This document shows positions 1 to 10,398 of a stretch of DNA of 64,000 nucleotides, piece after piece. Source of the DNA: Phlebopus portentosus (taxonomy: Eukaryota; Basidiomycota; Agaricomycetes; Boletales; Boletinellaceae); NCBI GenBank assembly GCA_037892935.1, contig JAYXKI010000010.1, forward strand, positions 744,001 to 808,000. The letters are read 5' to 3'. Position 1 is the first letter of the stretch. Each line of letters opens with the position of its first letter. The notes beneath the pieces were generated by a model, which saw nothing but the letters and a program-made list of their open reading frames with translations, was not told where the DNA came from and did no database searches. A program made the translations under genes and the position numbers.

Positions 1-441
1 GACTCATTTCATTCAGGAAGAGGAAATGCAAGTACGTACTGTAGCTGCGCAATCAACTGTTACGGTGACTGTCTCAGTATCATCGGTGTTGTCATTTCCG
101 TCCGTATTTCCATTGTCATTGGCGTTATTGCCATTCCCCCTTTGGTGTCTTGCCTCCAGATCTGAGGCAGCGGTATCCGTAGCTGTAGCATCATCAGCAC
201 TCGCCGTCGCAGAGTCAGTGGCTGCAGTATCTGTGGCCACAGTGGTATCAGTAGCAACGGCGGTGTCCTGTCGTAGGAATTAGTACCAAAATCGTAGCAG
301 TCTAGATGAAAAACGTACTGTAGCGGCACAAACAGTTACAGTAGACGTGGCGGCGGCGTCATTCCCATTTCCATTGTTGTTCGCGTTGGCGTTCCTCCCA
401 TTGCCATTTCCCCTTTTTATCGCGTTTCTAGGATGTCTTGC
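1..441 (-). CDS. low-complexity repeat-exon gene, 3' part beyond the left edge
   Basis: Two exons are visible on the minus strand, about 441-319 and 267-40, and both look like duplicates of one unit. Each starts in phase 0 at a YAG and ends in phase 0 at the donor GTACGT. Each carries ARH(x)RGNGN, then an Asn/Gly/Asp-rich stretch, and closes with TVTV(x)CAAT. The second exon has an additional Thr/Ala/Asp-rich head. The first has a dibasic IKRGNGN and the second RHQRGNGN. The intron after position 40 runs off the window, so the C-terminus is missing, and I found no convincing start or signal peptide upstream. Low complexity and a single Cys per exon suggest a cell-surface or secreted protein, but no family is recognised. 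The exons could also be a decayed copy. Confidence 0.4.
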
Positions 442-1317
442 CTACACAGGACATTGGCTCGAAGGTCATGGTTTAAAAGCTGTTTAATCTCACCTCGAGT
501 TCGAGATGAGTCGGTGCAGCGACCGATGAGCCGGCAAGTGCTAAGACTAAAGAAACGAGAGCCAAAGACAACCTCATACTGACGGATATTCGAATTTAAA
601 TGTAACGATGTCGATATGGAACAGAAGACTGTCACCCAAAAAAGAAGGTCGCCAAGAAGAGAACGAAGAGGACCGCACAGCGGGGAAGAACGATCTTGAT
701 CTCTGATCAAGAAGAAGGTTGGAAGAGGAAGGAAAGTGCGAACAGCGAAGGGACGGTTTGAAGTTTTAGGGGGATTTGGACGACATTATATAGAGAACTT
801 TGTTCAGCCCAGATCAGAAGTTGGCAAGAGATTCACAGCTTTGTCGTCGTTTGTCGTAAGTCGAAACACTGTCGAAACGCGGAAAAAGGACTCAGATCAG
901 AAAGAGAAACTTCAATTTTGTTTGTTTCCAGGAAGTTGCATTGCGACTAGAAAAAGGGCTTGTTTTCTCAGGTGTCCGTTGCATGCTCGGCAACGGATGC
1001 TTTCTTTTAGCGAAGCATATATGACCTTTGCATGGCGACGGGGTAGTGGGGAGTTGGAGAAGAGGTTCACAACAACGCGTAAACGAACGCGACGCGTCGC
1101 TTAGTCATCATTGCAGAAGTCGGAGATCTTGACCAAATGTAGACACAGGGGGCGGAATTACGTTTCTGAGCGGCTTATAGGAAACAGAATTGGAAAGCTC
1201 GCCTCTGATTGGCTGGATTTCAATTCCGGATCAAATCTTTTAGGTTCGGAAATAGGGTTTTGCCCCCCGTGTATATAGACCGAAGAAGAGGTTTCTTATA
1301 ACGGGTGCCTCATGTTC
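442..1317. other. intergenic, no supported gene
   Basis: Open frames here have no ATG, no family resemblance and no splice support. A hydrophobic Leu/Phe-rich frame on the minus strand near 620-700 resembles a signal peptide but lacks an ATG in that frame. A TATATA-like motif lies near 1270. Confidence 0.3.
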
Positions 1318-1910
1318 TTATGCTCTTATGCTCAGCAGGGGCATCCGCAGTCCGTTGCTTCCTCGCGTGTAACTTCCAACGGTTTCGTCCCGGAGAATAA
1401 TGATGGTCGAATAGATTTCAATCAACAATACTTGGCACGAGCATAAGTATCGTCTACAGTGACATCTTCTGTCAGGCCAGCTCTTCAATCTGAAAGTACC
1501 CTGCATCCAATATTTGCCGGAATAGAGCCCGTCTGTGCAGTATTTACTGTGATTTAACTACGTATTTCCATGCTTTGCGAGAGATCCACGACATACCTGG
1601 CACTTCGACCAAGATCAACAGAGTCGGTCACGCCATCAAGAACCGATCCAGCATCACCCGCGACGCCATAGGTGGCTCCATTTGCCGTATCCGTAACTCC
1701 TCCTCCAACGGCGTCGGTTCCCGTTGCACTATTTGCTACGCTTCCAACCACTTCAGTGACGCTGTCTACGACGTTCCCGAGTCAGTCTGCTGAGAAGTCC
1801 TCCCGCCGTGCCGCTAGACTCTGCGGAACTGGAATCTGTGTCAGCAAGTTCTGTCGCGTCGGCTATGGTTGAATAATCAAAAGTCAAATCGTCAGACACA
1901 TCAAATCCTG
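1318..1910 (-). CDS. putative Gly/Ala/Val/Asp-rich protein, frame broken
   Basis: An exon around 1775-1600 (minus) encodes a Gly/Val/Thr/Asp-rich stretch (GNVVDSVTEVVGSVANS and similar). It ends at a GTATGT donor. The matching acceptor near 1548 leads in frame into a Cys-containing tail that stops at 1318. Just upstream, 1910-1780, a Ser/Asp-rich stretch (ADTDSSSAESSG) of similar composition is open in the neighbouring frame. A TGA precedes the Gly-rich exon and no suitable acceptor lies between, so either a one-base break or an unseen intron separates them. Composition suggests a secreted or wall-associated protein. No family or start codon is recognised, and it may be a pseudogene. Confidence 0.3.
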
Positions 1911-2929
1911 TCCCTTGAGTAAATCATCGGCGTATAGGGGCATTGGCACATTTCAGAAACGAGACGTGCAAGGTGGATACTGTCGAGATTGGTTTCTGAG
2001 GGGACAGCCAGTATCTTCCTTGGCGAAGAGCAAACACGGCAACGGTGCAACGCATGTCTAGGTCCCTCCTAAGAGAATTGTTAATTAAAGTTTGTTGGAT
2101 GACGATCGACGTCGAGGCGAACTGAGCAAGCTGCCAAAAATTGAAAGAGATCTTGTTCCTTTATAGTATCGCCACCAACATCATACGCGACGCTTAATGA
2201 AGGGAGCTCCAGATGGCTGCCATTTGCTTACCAAGGTGAGTGTCGTATTTTGTCATGTCGGCTGCTTTGATTCTTGAAAAACCGTAGATGCGCTCCGACG
2301 AAAACCATGACGGCTTGCGGCTAGTCAGGATCACTTATGCTACGGAGTCGGAAAATCCAGTTACTCGCTTACAAAGACAAAAGTACGCCAATTCTGCTTC
2401 ACCTTCCTACTTACAGTGCCGACAACGAAGCTTCGACTTAGTGTCTAGGTCGGTAACCGTTGTTGCTCCATTAAGCTCCATCCATGTTTTCGCGGTCTGC
2501 CTTCATTCTCGTACGTGGACAACAGTCGGAGCAGAATAAAGACTTCTCCAAGCTACCTCAGTCTCAGTAGTGCTTTGGCGTACCATGTACTTGAGCTCTG
2601 TAGAGCCCGCAAACTATCTCAGCCTTTTATCGAAAATATCGTGGATCGCACATCATGATCGCTTACCAGCAACAGGCGAGTAATATTTATTGCATATAGA
2701 AACTTCTATGTTGTACTCAACCTCACGCAGCTTAACATTATTATGTAGAAATGCTTCTCAGTGCAGAGGACTCATATGCTTTCTGGGAGAAGCGATTTGT
2801 CTGACCAGGAAACAATCAGCTTGTAGGATTCCTCTTCAGACGAGAAATTCCACCACTGCACCTGGATACTCGGTGTAGGCTCGGCGCGTGCGACGACTAC
2901 AGTAGACCCCCTGGAGTTTTCAGATCCTC
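1911..2929. other. intergenic, fragments only
   Basis: No gene is supported. A few short minus-strand stretches between plausible splice sites (for example around 2540-2520 and 2450-2420) encode Val/Ser-rich pieces resembling the neighbouring secreted family. They cannot be joined to a start codon. Confidence 0.3.
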
Positions 2930-3356
2930 CTACGACGACGACATCGATGAACCAGCGCCATTGTCACTGCCGCCTCCTTTAGCTGCTTGGTTCTGCCTCT
3001 GATATCATGGAGGAAATATGGTGCGAGTAACAAAAGGACCTGTCGAGGAGGGCCTTACCGGGACATGGATGACGCTGACGACGCTTTGTCTCGGTAAGAA
3101 TGACGAGTCGAAGTAAGCGTCACAGGATAAAGACTCAATGACAGATGGACATACCGGGATATGAATGATACTACCAGCTCTCTGCTCCTGTGAACCAATG
3201 ACGGTGGTGTACGTTTGTAATTCGCAGCAATCAAGGACCCAGGAAAAGGAAACGTACGGAGACTTGAATAACGCTAGTGACAGATTGAGAGACAGCGATC
3301 ACTGCGCCGGCCAGTTTCGCGATGAAGGAAGAGACAATGGAGAAATTGCAACGCAT
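2930..3356 (-). CDS. small secreted protein, copy C, with internal SVI repeats
   Basis: Three phase-0 exons, 3356-3258, 3187-3059 and 2998-2930, with introns of 70 and 60 bases (GTACGT...CAG and GTAAGG...CAG), give a protein of about 98 residues. It starts MRCNFSIVSSFIAKLAGAV, a good signal peptide. Three imperfect repeats follow: SVTSVIQVS, AGSIIHIP and SVVSVIHVP. The tail is Gly/Ser-rich and ends SSMSSS. The signal peptide aligns with copy B (MRFSFAFMSFLLAALADSA). About 70 bases upstream of the ATG lies a short block shared with copies A and B (consensus near TGTCATCCAAG/ATCATCCCAGCACA). No known family. Extracellular location is inferred from the signal sequence, and function is unknown. 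Confidence 0.5.
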
Positions 3357-4414
3357 ATTGAGAGATGGCGCAACGATCAATTGAAGTATGCATTGGTATT
3401 GGATTTGAGTGGTTCTTGGATGACACTGACGAATGCTGCTGGAGTATCCTTCTTTATAGGTTTTTCAAACCCTGAGATTTCGGACGCCAATGTGGCCACA
3501 TAGGTAATACAAAAGGCAACCGAGAGTGAAGAGAAATAATGTTTACTCAGAAACCATTGCTTCGAGCTCCAAGAAATTGCCCACAATATGCTAACATCAT
3601 TCCGGACCTGCAGTTTGAATTTACCAAGTCTATCCTGTCGCCACTAGCACATTGCACAAGTCCGAAGAATATGATCCCGTCAAAACTGAAACATAACTTG
3701 TCTTTGGCAGCTGGCTGGCATAACGGGTACCAGATCACATATTCTACTGTGCTAAATCCTCCGACTCTTGGTCTTGACAAGCCATAGCAATATGCCAAAG
3801 AGATGCACCGTAAGCGTGCTGTTTGCCTTAGATTTCGGACGATATCCTGACGGAAGTGCGAGAAGTCGTCGAATAGATTTTTCATGTTCCAGAGTTGAAT
3901 AGGTGCTTGCTGTCGTAAGAAATTCTCGAACGCCGGAAATTAACTCGTGCTCTGGTCATTTAAGCAGGCCGACATGAAGCCAGGTGTCTACTAGAGATGA
4001 CGCACGCTGATGCATCTTCCGATGCACAATCCTTTCGTGGGAGGCTGGAACTCTTTGCAAACAGATCAGGATTTATCGTACGGCAGTTCACTTCTCGTTC
4101 ATTCCACTCTCACCACTCGGAATTACAGTCCTTTGCAGTCTTGCGCGACGGACGTTGCTCGAAGTTCGTCTACCGTGCCTTTCACCTTGGGAGGACACTC
4201 CAAGTACTTAATAAAGTGCGTGCTTATAGCAACAGTAAGCTGTATTAACCATTACGCTAAGGTCTGCAGTCTCTCTGAATGGCACCAAAGCTTTCAAGGC
4301 AAAACATGCGACTCTCGACCGACTACTTAAACCAATAATCAAGTGCGAGGCTTGGACCAGGAGATGATGGTTCTCGTTTCCCTTAATGCGGACACGCCAC
4401 CCCCTCTAGTCAGT
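3357..4414. other. intergenic, no supported gene
   Basis: Holds the presumed promoter of small secreted gene C next to 3357-3450. Open frames of up to 112 codons occur on both strands (3547-3885 minus, 3997-4330 plus) but overlap, lack domains and have no splice logic, so none is called. Confidence 0.35.
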
Positions 4415-4750
4415 TCACGTCCATTTATCTGTACCAAGTAACTCTGGCCACATACTCGGAACGCAGTTATCACCAATGACACGACCAGAAAGCGCTACCC
4501 CTCCAGAATTGGAAGAGCTGACGCTGACGAGAGTACCGCCACTTGCAGCTTTGAGCAATGCTGGGATCCGTACCACTGTTAGACGTCTCCTGGCGCTGCT
4601 TGGAAAGTGAGTAAAAGCAGGTAATGATGCAACGATATGCCTGCTCACCTTGATCACGAAAGTAACGTTAGGAAAGGGACTTGGAGCAGCGATCGCCGAA
4701 CTGGCCAGCCCCGTTAGGAAGAAAGAAAAGAGAGTAAAAGTGAAGTGTAT
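4415..4750 (-). pseudogene. small secreted protein, copy A, start codon lost
   Basis: Paralogue of copy B. Exon 1 (4750-4649) still encodes a signal-peptide-like stretch (FTLFSFFLTGLASSAIAAPS) followed by TFVIK. It ends at GTGAGC, and an acceptor CAG follows 53 bases later. Where copy B has ATG CGT TTC, this copy reads ATA CAC TTC. An in-frame TAA sits just upstream, so the ordinary start is gone. The second exon is open for about 57 codons in one frame (Gly/Ser/Val-rich), but the simple splice does not lead into that frame. A decayed duplicate is the best reading. A different upstream exon supplying a new start cannot be excluded. Confidence 0.45.
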
Positions 4751-5180
4751 TTATATTGATGACTAGAATGATACTTCGAAGGTCGATTTGATACCGGAGC
4801 CAAAGAGTTGTGCTGGGATGATAGTGACGGCCAGAGTGCACGAAGCTCGCTATTTATGCACCCAGCAAGGTCCAGACACGCAGAGAAAAGATTCTTTGAC
4901 CAAAGCGGACACGCACAGCTTCGGCGTACCGGAAAATACAGTAAGATGATACTTACTGTATGTTCAGTGTCGCTTCCGATTTTCACGAACCCGCGAACGC
5001 CGGGATGCACCAATTTTGCAGTTTGCAGACCCATATGCTTAGTCGGTTATACGCAGAACATCGAGTAGATCAGAAAATGTGAAGCACCTCTGATAATTTG
5101 GCATTGCGCACGACCCTCACGGGTTCGGCTTTTGAGTTACACCTATTGTCATAGATTTCATCTGAGGTAGAAGCCGAACG
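4643..5180. repeat. tandem duplication, unit 1 (degenerate)
   Basis: This segment matches 5545-6090 at an offset of about 900 bases. The matches cover exon 1 of the secreted gene, the GTGCTGGGATGAT promoter block (4811 against 5709), an internal TTCGCGG/GCGAAC block, and a relic of the last codons and stop region of HGH1 near 5130-5180. The HGH1 tail in this unit is a non-functional fragment, which shows the direction of duplication. Confidence 0.55.
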
Positions 5181-5448
5181 GGCAAAAGTTCGTTCTGGAC
5201 TCGAAGGTTCTGGTCAGAGTATGAAAGCTCTCCACTTGATTGGACAGAGGATCATCGTTTCGCTTAGGACTTAGAAGTCATTCCCATAGTCTGGGATTCG
5301 TCTCATATCTACCTCGTTTCATAAGCAAAGCTCAATCTGGAAAATACTCTGACTATGGCGAGGTTGAACTATCACCACATGTTTATAGCGATAGAACTAT
5401 ATTCTCCACGTCTAATCTTTCCCCCCATCTCCAAGAATGGCAGTGCAG

Positions 5449-5661
5449 CTAGTTCTGTCCGATGTGTCTGATCCGGATGAAGGACCGATCGCAGCAGCCT
5501 GCCGCTGTTCGACATAATAGTAAGTAAAATAAGTCATAGTGACAGATATTTCTACCTATCTTGATCACGAGAGTACCATCGGGAACGGAACCTGGAGCAG
5601 TGATCGCAGAATCAGCCAGCGCCGCCAGCAAGAAAGACATAAAAGCAAAACTGAAACGCAT
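5449..5661 (-). CDS. small secreted protein, copy B
   Basis: Exon 1 (5661-5556) starts at ATG with MRFSFAFMSFLLAALADSA, a clear signal peptide with an Ala-rich cleavage region. It continues TAPGSVPDGTLVIKI to a phase-1 donor GTAGAA. A 51-base intron ends in ACAG, and exon 2 adds a Cys-Cys- and Arg-rich tail to a stop at 5449, giving about 53 residues. Because the intron is a multiple of three and stop-free, the unspliced frame is open too (70 residues). The gene is the intact member of the A/B pair, downstream of HGH1 on the same strand. The family is unknown. An effector-like or wall-associated role would only be a guess. Confidence 0.5.
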   Translation of the reverse strand: MRFSFAFMSFLLAALADSAITAPGSVPDGTLVIKIGRNICHYDLFYLLLCRTAAGCCDRSFIRIRHIGQN

Positions 5662-6090
5662 ATGTCAGGACAATTGGTGTAATATTTGAACGGGAGTGTT
5701 AAATATCTGTGCTGGGATGATCATAACGACTAGAGCTTAGGAATTCACAGATTCAGACTTGGATTGGTGTTCCTGAATGACCAAGCATACATGTGCAGCT
5801 TTTCTTGTCGGAAAACAGAGTAAGCTGGTGAGTCCGGCGTCATCGCCGATATCTACGGATCCGCGAAACCCGGACGCAACAACTGTGTGGTTAGCAGGTG
5901 TTTGGGAGGAGATACTTATTTCGCAGAACGAAAAAGATATCTTGATATCCTGGGCTGATTGTGACACAGCTCTAGCGATCTGGCATTCCGCGCGAGCTTC
6001 GCGGGCGCTGCTTTTGGGTTACATTTATTACACTTCAACAATCTTATCGTCATCGGAATCTTCGTTTGAGGCAGAAGCTCTGAGCAGTGG
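5545..6090. repeat. tandem duplication, unit 2 (parental)
   Basis: Counterpart of 4643-5180. It contains exon 1 and promoter of secreted copy B and the intact 3' end and stop codon of HGH1. Because the HGH1 end is functional here, this unit is probably the source copy. Confidence 0.55.
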
Positions 6091-7790
6091 GCTGTCTAGC
6101 GTCTGCCTCGTTTCATGCTCCCTCGTTTCATGCTCGGAGTCGATCTTGCCGTGAGTCCATCCATCGCCTTCTCCTTCCTCAATAGGTTTCTCTTCTCCCT
6201 TCAATAAGTTCACTAGTCTTTCTATACCATCTCGTACCTAATAAAAGAACATGAAAATCGTGATCATGGGGATGCTACTCGTTAACATACACTTTCGCTC
6301 TGCTCGGACAGATGGAGTGTTCGGATAATTTCGTATACGCCATTCGCGCGCAAGTATTCTCTCCCAGCTCTTGTCGTGCAGAGGAGAACTAGGGTCTCAA
6401 CGTGAGTCAGACGCAGTACTTCATCCGGCTCGCGTTTCTTCGAGTCTGGGAGAAGCTGGAGTGCAGGGTGAAGTTTTTCTTGGTCCTGATGAAAAGCGGA
6501 CATCAATTACCGGCAGAGGTTGAAAACTGAACGATCAAACTAGCGCTCACTTCCAGATCGTATTCTTCGGGTCCTGCCAACGGTAATAGAATGTACGGCA
6601 AGGCGTTTATACCAGGAGCTGTGATGCTGGAGGGCGGAACAGCAACGCATTCCGTGTCTGGTAAGAGTATTGCTTTGTGCGCGGGGACGTGAAATGAGCA
6701 ATGCCTGTTTTTATAAAAAGTTTAGTACAGCCCAGGGCATGCAGTGATACTTCCTACTTTATCGTTGAGGCGACACCACCTCTCCGGATAATATCCTGGT
6801 GCTCAGTGAATACAACGAGCTGTGACAATGGATACTCAAGTTCGCCCTCTGTTGTTGTCTCGAAAACGTTTGTAGACCTTGCGGTGAGGAAGCACATTCG
6901 GCCGGCAGGCGCCTTGCTCAGAGATTATGAATTTTAGTCCTCATTAGATAGCAGATTAATCATGTCCATTACGAACCGTTGTGACGTTGGCAAAGACGCT
7001 TGCAAGGAAGTGAAGCTCCCCTTTCCGGTTTCGCTGCTCCGGAGACGATCCGGTCTTAGCAGCTCGCACAAATGCTTGTACCATTAATGGTAGTGCAAGG
7101 ACATCCTTCGTTTGTCCGGAGGCGGGTGGAGACGGTGGACTGCTTGTGCCACTCTGGGACGCAGGAACGTAGTAGGGAGGTGAAGCAAAGGGAGCCATTA
7201 TGACAGGTACCATAAGAGATATCAAAGTAGCACAAGCAGAAGGTGATGAAGATATATTTGACAGAAGCATCGAAGCAAGGTCCGCAAGGATCGAAGTAGG
7301 ATTCTGGGGCGTTTAGTTAGAACAAGAAAACGAAGCAGCTTTGCGACAGACTGACGAGTATGTAGGAGACAAGAAATACAAGAAAATCAGCCTGGGATAG
7401 CGATGGTGCAAGGAGCGAGTTATCCGAAAGGTTTACTAATGCACGGAATGCATCATGAGCGATCGCCTATAATCTGATCGTGAGCGAAATAAGTTCAAGA
7501 GCGTATATGATCAGTCACAATACCAGTTGATCCCGACAAAGTAACTTCAGATCTCGGATACACTCGTTCTCTATTCGATTTTTAAGGCGCCCTCCGCCTA
7601 TTCCAGCGAAAAATATGTCCCTGTTTGGGGAACCCTTCGCTGTGTGCCCGAGTAAGTTCGTGAGAGCAATTTGGCGAACTTGTGGGTTCCTATCATGAAG
7701 GAACGGCAGCAACTACGCGACAGATAGTGTCAGGGAGCTAAGATTTCCTTCTTGATAAGACCTGTTTACCTCCTTGAGGCCGTCTTGCAT
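6028..7790 (-). CDS. HGH1: HGH1 family protein (eEF2 folding co-chaperone)
   Basis: ARM/HEAT-repeat protein of the HGH1 (FAM203/BRP16) family. In yeast, Hgh1 bridges elongation factor 2 to the TRiC chaperonin during folding. The start is MQDGLKE, spliced by a 54-base intron to LLPFLHDRNPQVRQIALTNL, the family's hallmark N-terminus. Further conserved blocks follow in order: AHDAFRALVNLS, DLASMLLSNIS, ELHFLASVFANVT, LVVFTEHQDIIRRGGVAST, SFHVPAHKAILLPD, INALPYILLPLAGPEEYDLE, HVETLVLLCTTRAGREYLR and an acidic C-terminal tail. At least seven exons with introns of about 50 bases are present. Its 3' end is included in the adjacent tandem duplication. Identification is secure. Small exon boundaries near 7300-7500 are less certain. 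Confidence 0.9.
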
Positions 7791-8007
7791 TTTGTTGACA
7801 CTACACCTCTATGAAGAACAGGGTAACTTATGTGCGTGCAACTATTCATGACCAGGGTTAAGCGGCTCGAAATTTCTGTAAGCATCGCACAGCCACCACG
7901 TGGTTCCTTCCGCTGGTCACGCACATCTACGGTACGGACACCCACTCTTTAAACAAACGCTCTCAGGCTGGCTACTGACGGCCCCTATTACGACGTCGAC
8001 GCCTGTG

Positions 8008-10398
8008 ATGGCGAGCGGCTACAACGTAATGCGCGATGATATTGCATTGCTAGAAGAGAATGAGCGTTCCCCGCCGTCGTTCTCTGTGCATCTTTATCCT
8101 GATCATTGGACTTTAAATACTGGTCCGAAGTTCTCATACAATAATCCAATATCGGTACAGGACGTGTTGCTTTATTGCATACCATTCACTGAATGCAATT
8201 CTTTCAGACTCTGCTGGATGATATCAGGGCACTCAGGATTCCTACAGACTTCATCAAGAGTTTCGATGATGCTGGAATTCCATTTTACAACGGTTCGTCG
8301 CTGTGGCACGACCGGTCTCATTCTTTGGGTGGCTAACGCTCATGCAACAGGATGTCTGATCGTTGAAATTTTGGACTTTCGACCTGCAAGGGCGAAAGAG
8401 CCTGTATTGGAGAACCCAGATAAGCAACGGGTTGTACTTCGGCCAAATGGCGAGACAATCTGGGCAGATATTTGTATCATGAATGCAAAATCTGGTTCAA
8501 AGTGGACGGACATGGACGCGCTGCAAATCGAGTCGAAGCTATTGGTAAGTTTACGGATCTATCTTTGTCGCGTCACTTGATGCTCAGCAAGCTATTTCAG
8601 CTATCGACTTCGAATCCACTGTGTCTGAGTCCTGACCCGTCTCTAATGCGTACTGTCAACAGTATACTTCGCGTCTCCACTCCCAGTATTCCCAATTCTC
8701 TCAAGCGAAAGGCTGCTCCTATGGTCGATTTGGAAGAAGATGAGACAGAGAAAGCCAAACGGGCGAAGATCATGCAGTTCATGAACCCGCAGTTTAGTCC
8801 TTCTCGGAAACCGTTTGTTCCAAAGTGCGGTCGTTTGGTAACTCTGGAAATTTCTCACTGACATGTACTTAATCCAGCTACAAAATTCTCAATTCAATTG
8901 AGCAGCACCGAGCGACGAAGTCGCAGGCTTCTCAGAGACCATCTAATGGAGCTGACCCGGCCAATCAAGCTACCATGATTCCTCCAAATGTCCAACAAGG
9001 TCCTGATAAAGCAAGTTCATGTGTCTCTTTCTAATAATAATCCCCAGCTAATACACGATCTAGCAGTCCGTATCCACCGTTGTCCCTCACCTGACTACAG
9101 CGTACTCGCAGCCAAATACGACACCGCACCAACCTGCACCGGTAACGGCGCCACAGACACAACCTCCACCTCAATTGCAACAAGCCGTCGATCCTTCTCA
9201 AAGAGCGACTCCCTCGAAGCAACAGCAGGCTTCAAATACCGCTGCACCCCAGCGTCCACCCTCGCGACCTGCGACTGGTCCTCAGATAAATAATTCTATC
9301 CAGCAGGCGCAAGACCAGCAAATAACGCAACCCACTGCATTTAACCCTCCCTTACCTCCTCCAGACTATTTGAATCCACCTCCTGCGAGTAGACGTCGTC
9401 CATCGCTAGCGATCAACCCATCTACGCCTGCTGGACAAAGCATTTCATTACCAGCTCAACAGGCCGTAAACCAAATCCAGTCGTCACAATCGCAGGTGCA
9501 AACTCAGGTTCAACTGCAGCAGCGACCGGCCTCTTCTCAAGCCCCATCTCAGCCACAGAGGTTACCTTTGCAGGCGCAAACGCAGCCAACGCGTTCAGCA
9601 CAAATGCCACCTAATATGTCCTTGCAAGCCATGCAACAACATGTGAGGAATATGCAGTTTCAACACCCGAATGTTCCTGCGGTTCCGATGACTCAAACTG
9701 CGGCAACAGTTGCTGCGATGCAAAGGCAAAGTTTAAACGGTCGGAACACTCCCATCAGCAGAGCAAATTCGAACGCATCACCTGCTCCGTCTTCCACACA
9801 AGCGGCCCAAAGTCCCATGCTCCCGGCAGCGGCAGCGACGATGATGTCAAGGCAGAACACACCGGTTGCGACTAACACACAAGTTGCACGTGGTAGTCCT
9901 CTTGCCGGGAACCATCCGATTGCCGTGCGGGCAGTTACAACGCAGAGCGGACCTCAGCAGCAGCAACCACAGCAGCCGATGCCAGGTACCCAGCCAGTCA
10001 TGATGCAGCCTGGAGCGGCAATGAACCCAGCATTATATCAACACTATCAGCAGCAACGTCTACAAGCTTATTTTGCACAACAAGCCCGCCAACAAGCGCA
10101 AGCTCAGATGCATCAGCAAGGTCACCTCGCATCTGCAACCCCGCAACCGCAGACAAATCAGCAGTCTGGAATTGCCCAGTCACAACAGACAAACCAGGAT
10201 CAAAATACCGGCACACAGCAGCCATTCAGCGTCCAGATACCACCTCAAGCTTTCAATTACATGCAGATGCATCCGCAGCAGTATTTATGGACGCAGAGGG
10301 CCATGGGTCAACAGCAGATACCTGGCATGCCACCAGGCATGTCATTGCAACAAATGCAAGGACTAGGAAGAGGCGGGGGCCTCCCCCAAAATCGTTGA
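8008..10398 (+). CDS. SPT20: Spt20-type SAGA subunit
   Basis: Component of the SAGA co-activator, holding the core structure together in the nucleus. The start MASGYNVMRDDIALLEEN is chosen because the family begins right before FSVHLYPDHWTLNTGPKF. The Spt20 domain runs across five or six exons: TLLDDIRALRIPTDFIKSFD, DDAGIPFYNG, GCLIVEILDFRP, RVVLRPNGETIWADICIMN, DALQIESKLL, NPLCLSPDPSLMRTVNS, ILRVSTPS and KAKRAKIMQFMNPQF. The remaining 440 residues or so, mainly one long exon from 9067, are Gln/Pro-rich with polyglutamine runs and no domain, as usual for basidiomycete members. The promoter is shared with the divergent HGH1 start 218 bases away. An in-frame ATG at 7900 exists but is less likely. 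Confidence 0.88.

Noticed and set aside
3547..3885. 112-codon minus-strand frame with ATG
   Set aside because: Overlaps an open frame on the other strand; residue composition is unlike the neighbouring secreted genes and there is no family match.
1..5661. left arm as a cyclic-peptide (dikaritin-type RiPP) cluster
   Set aside because: Repeats and signal peptides are suggestive, but there are no regularly spaced KR-flanked identical cores, and no UstYa-like oxidase or methyltransferase in the window.
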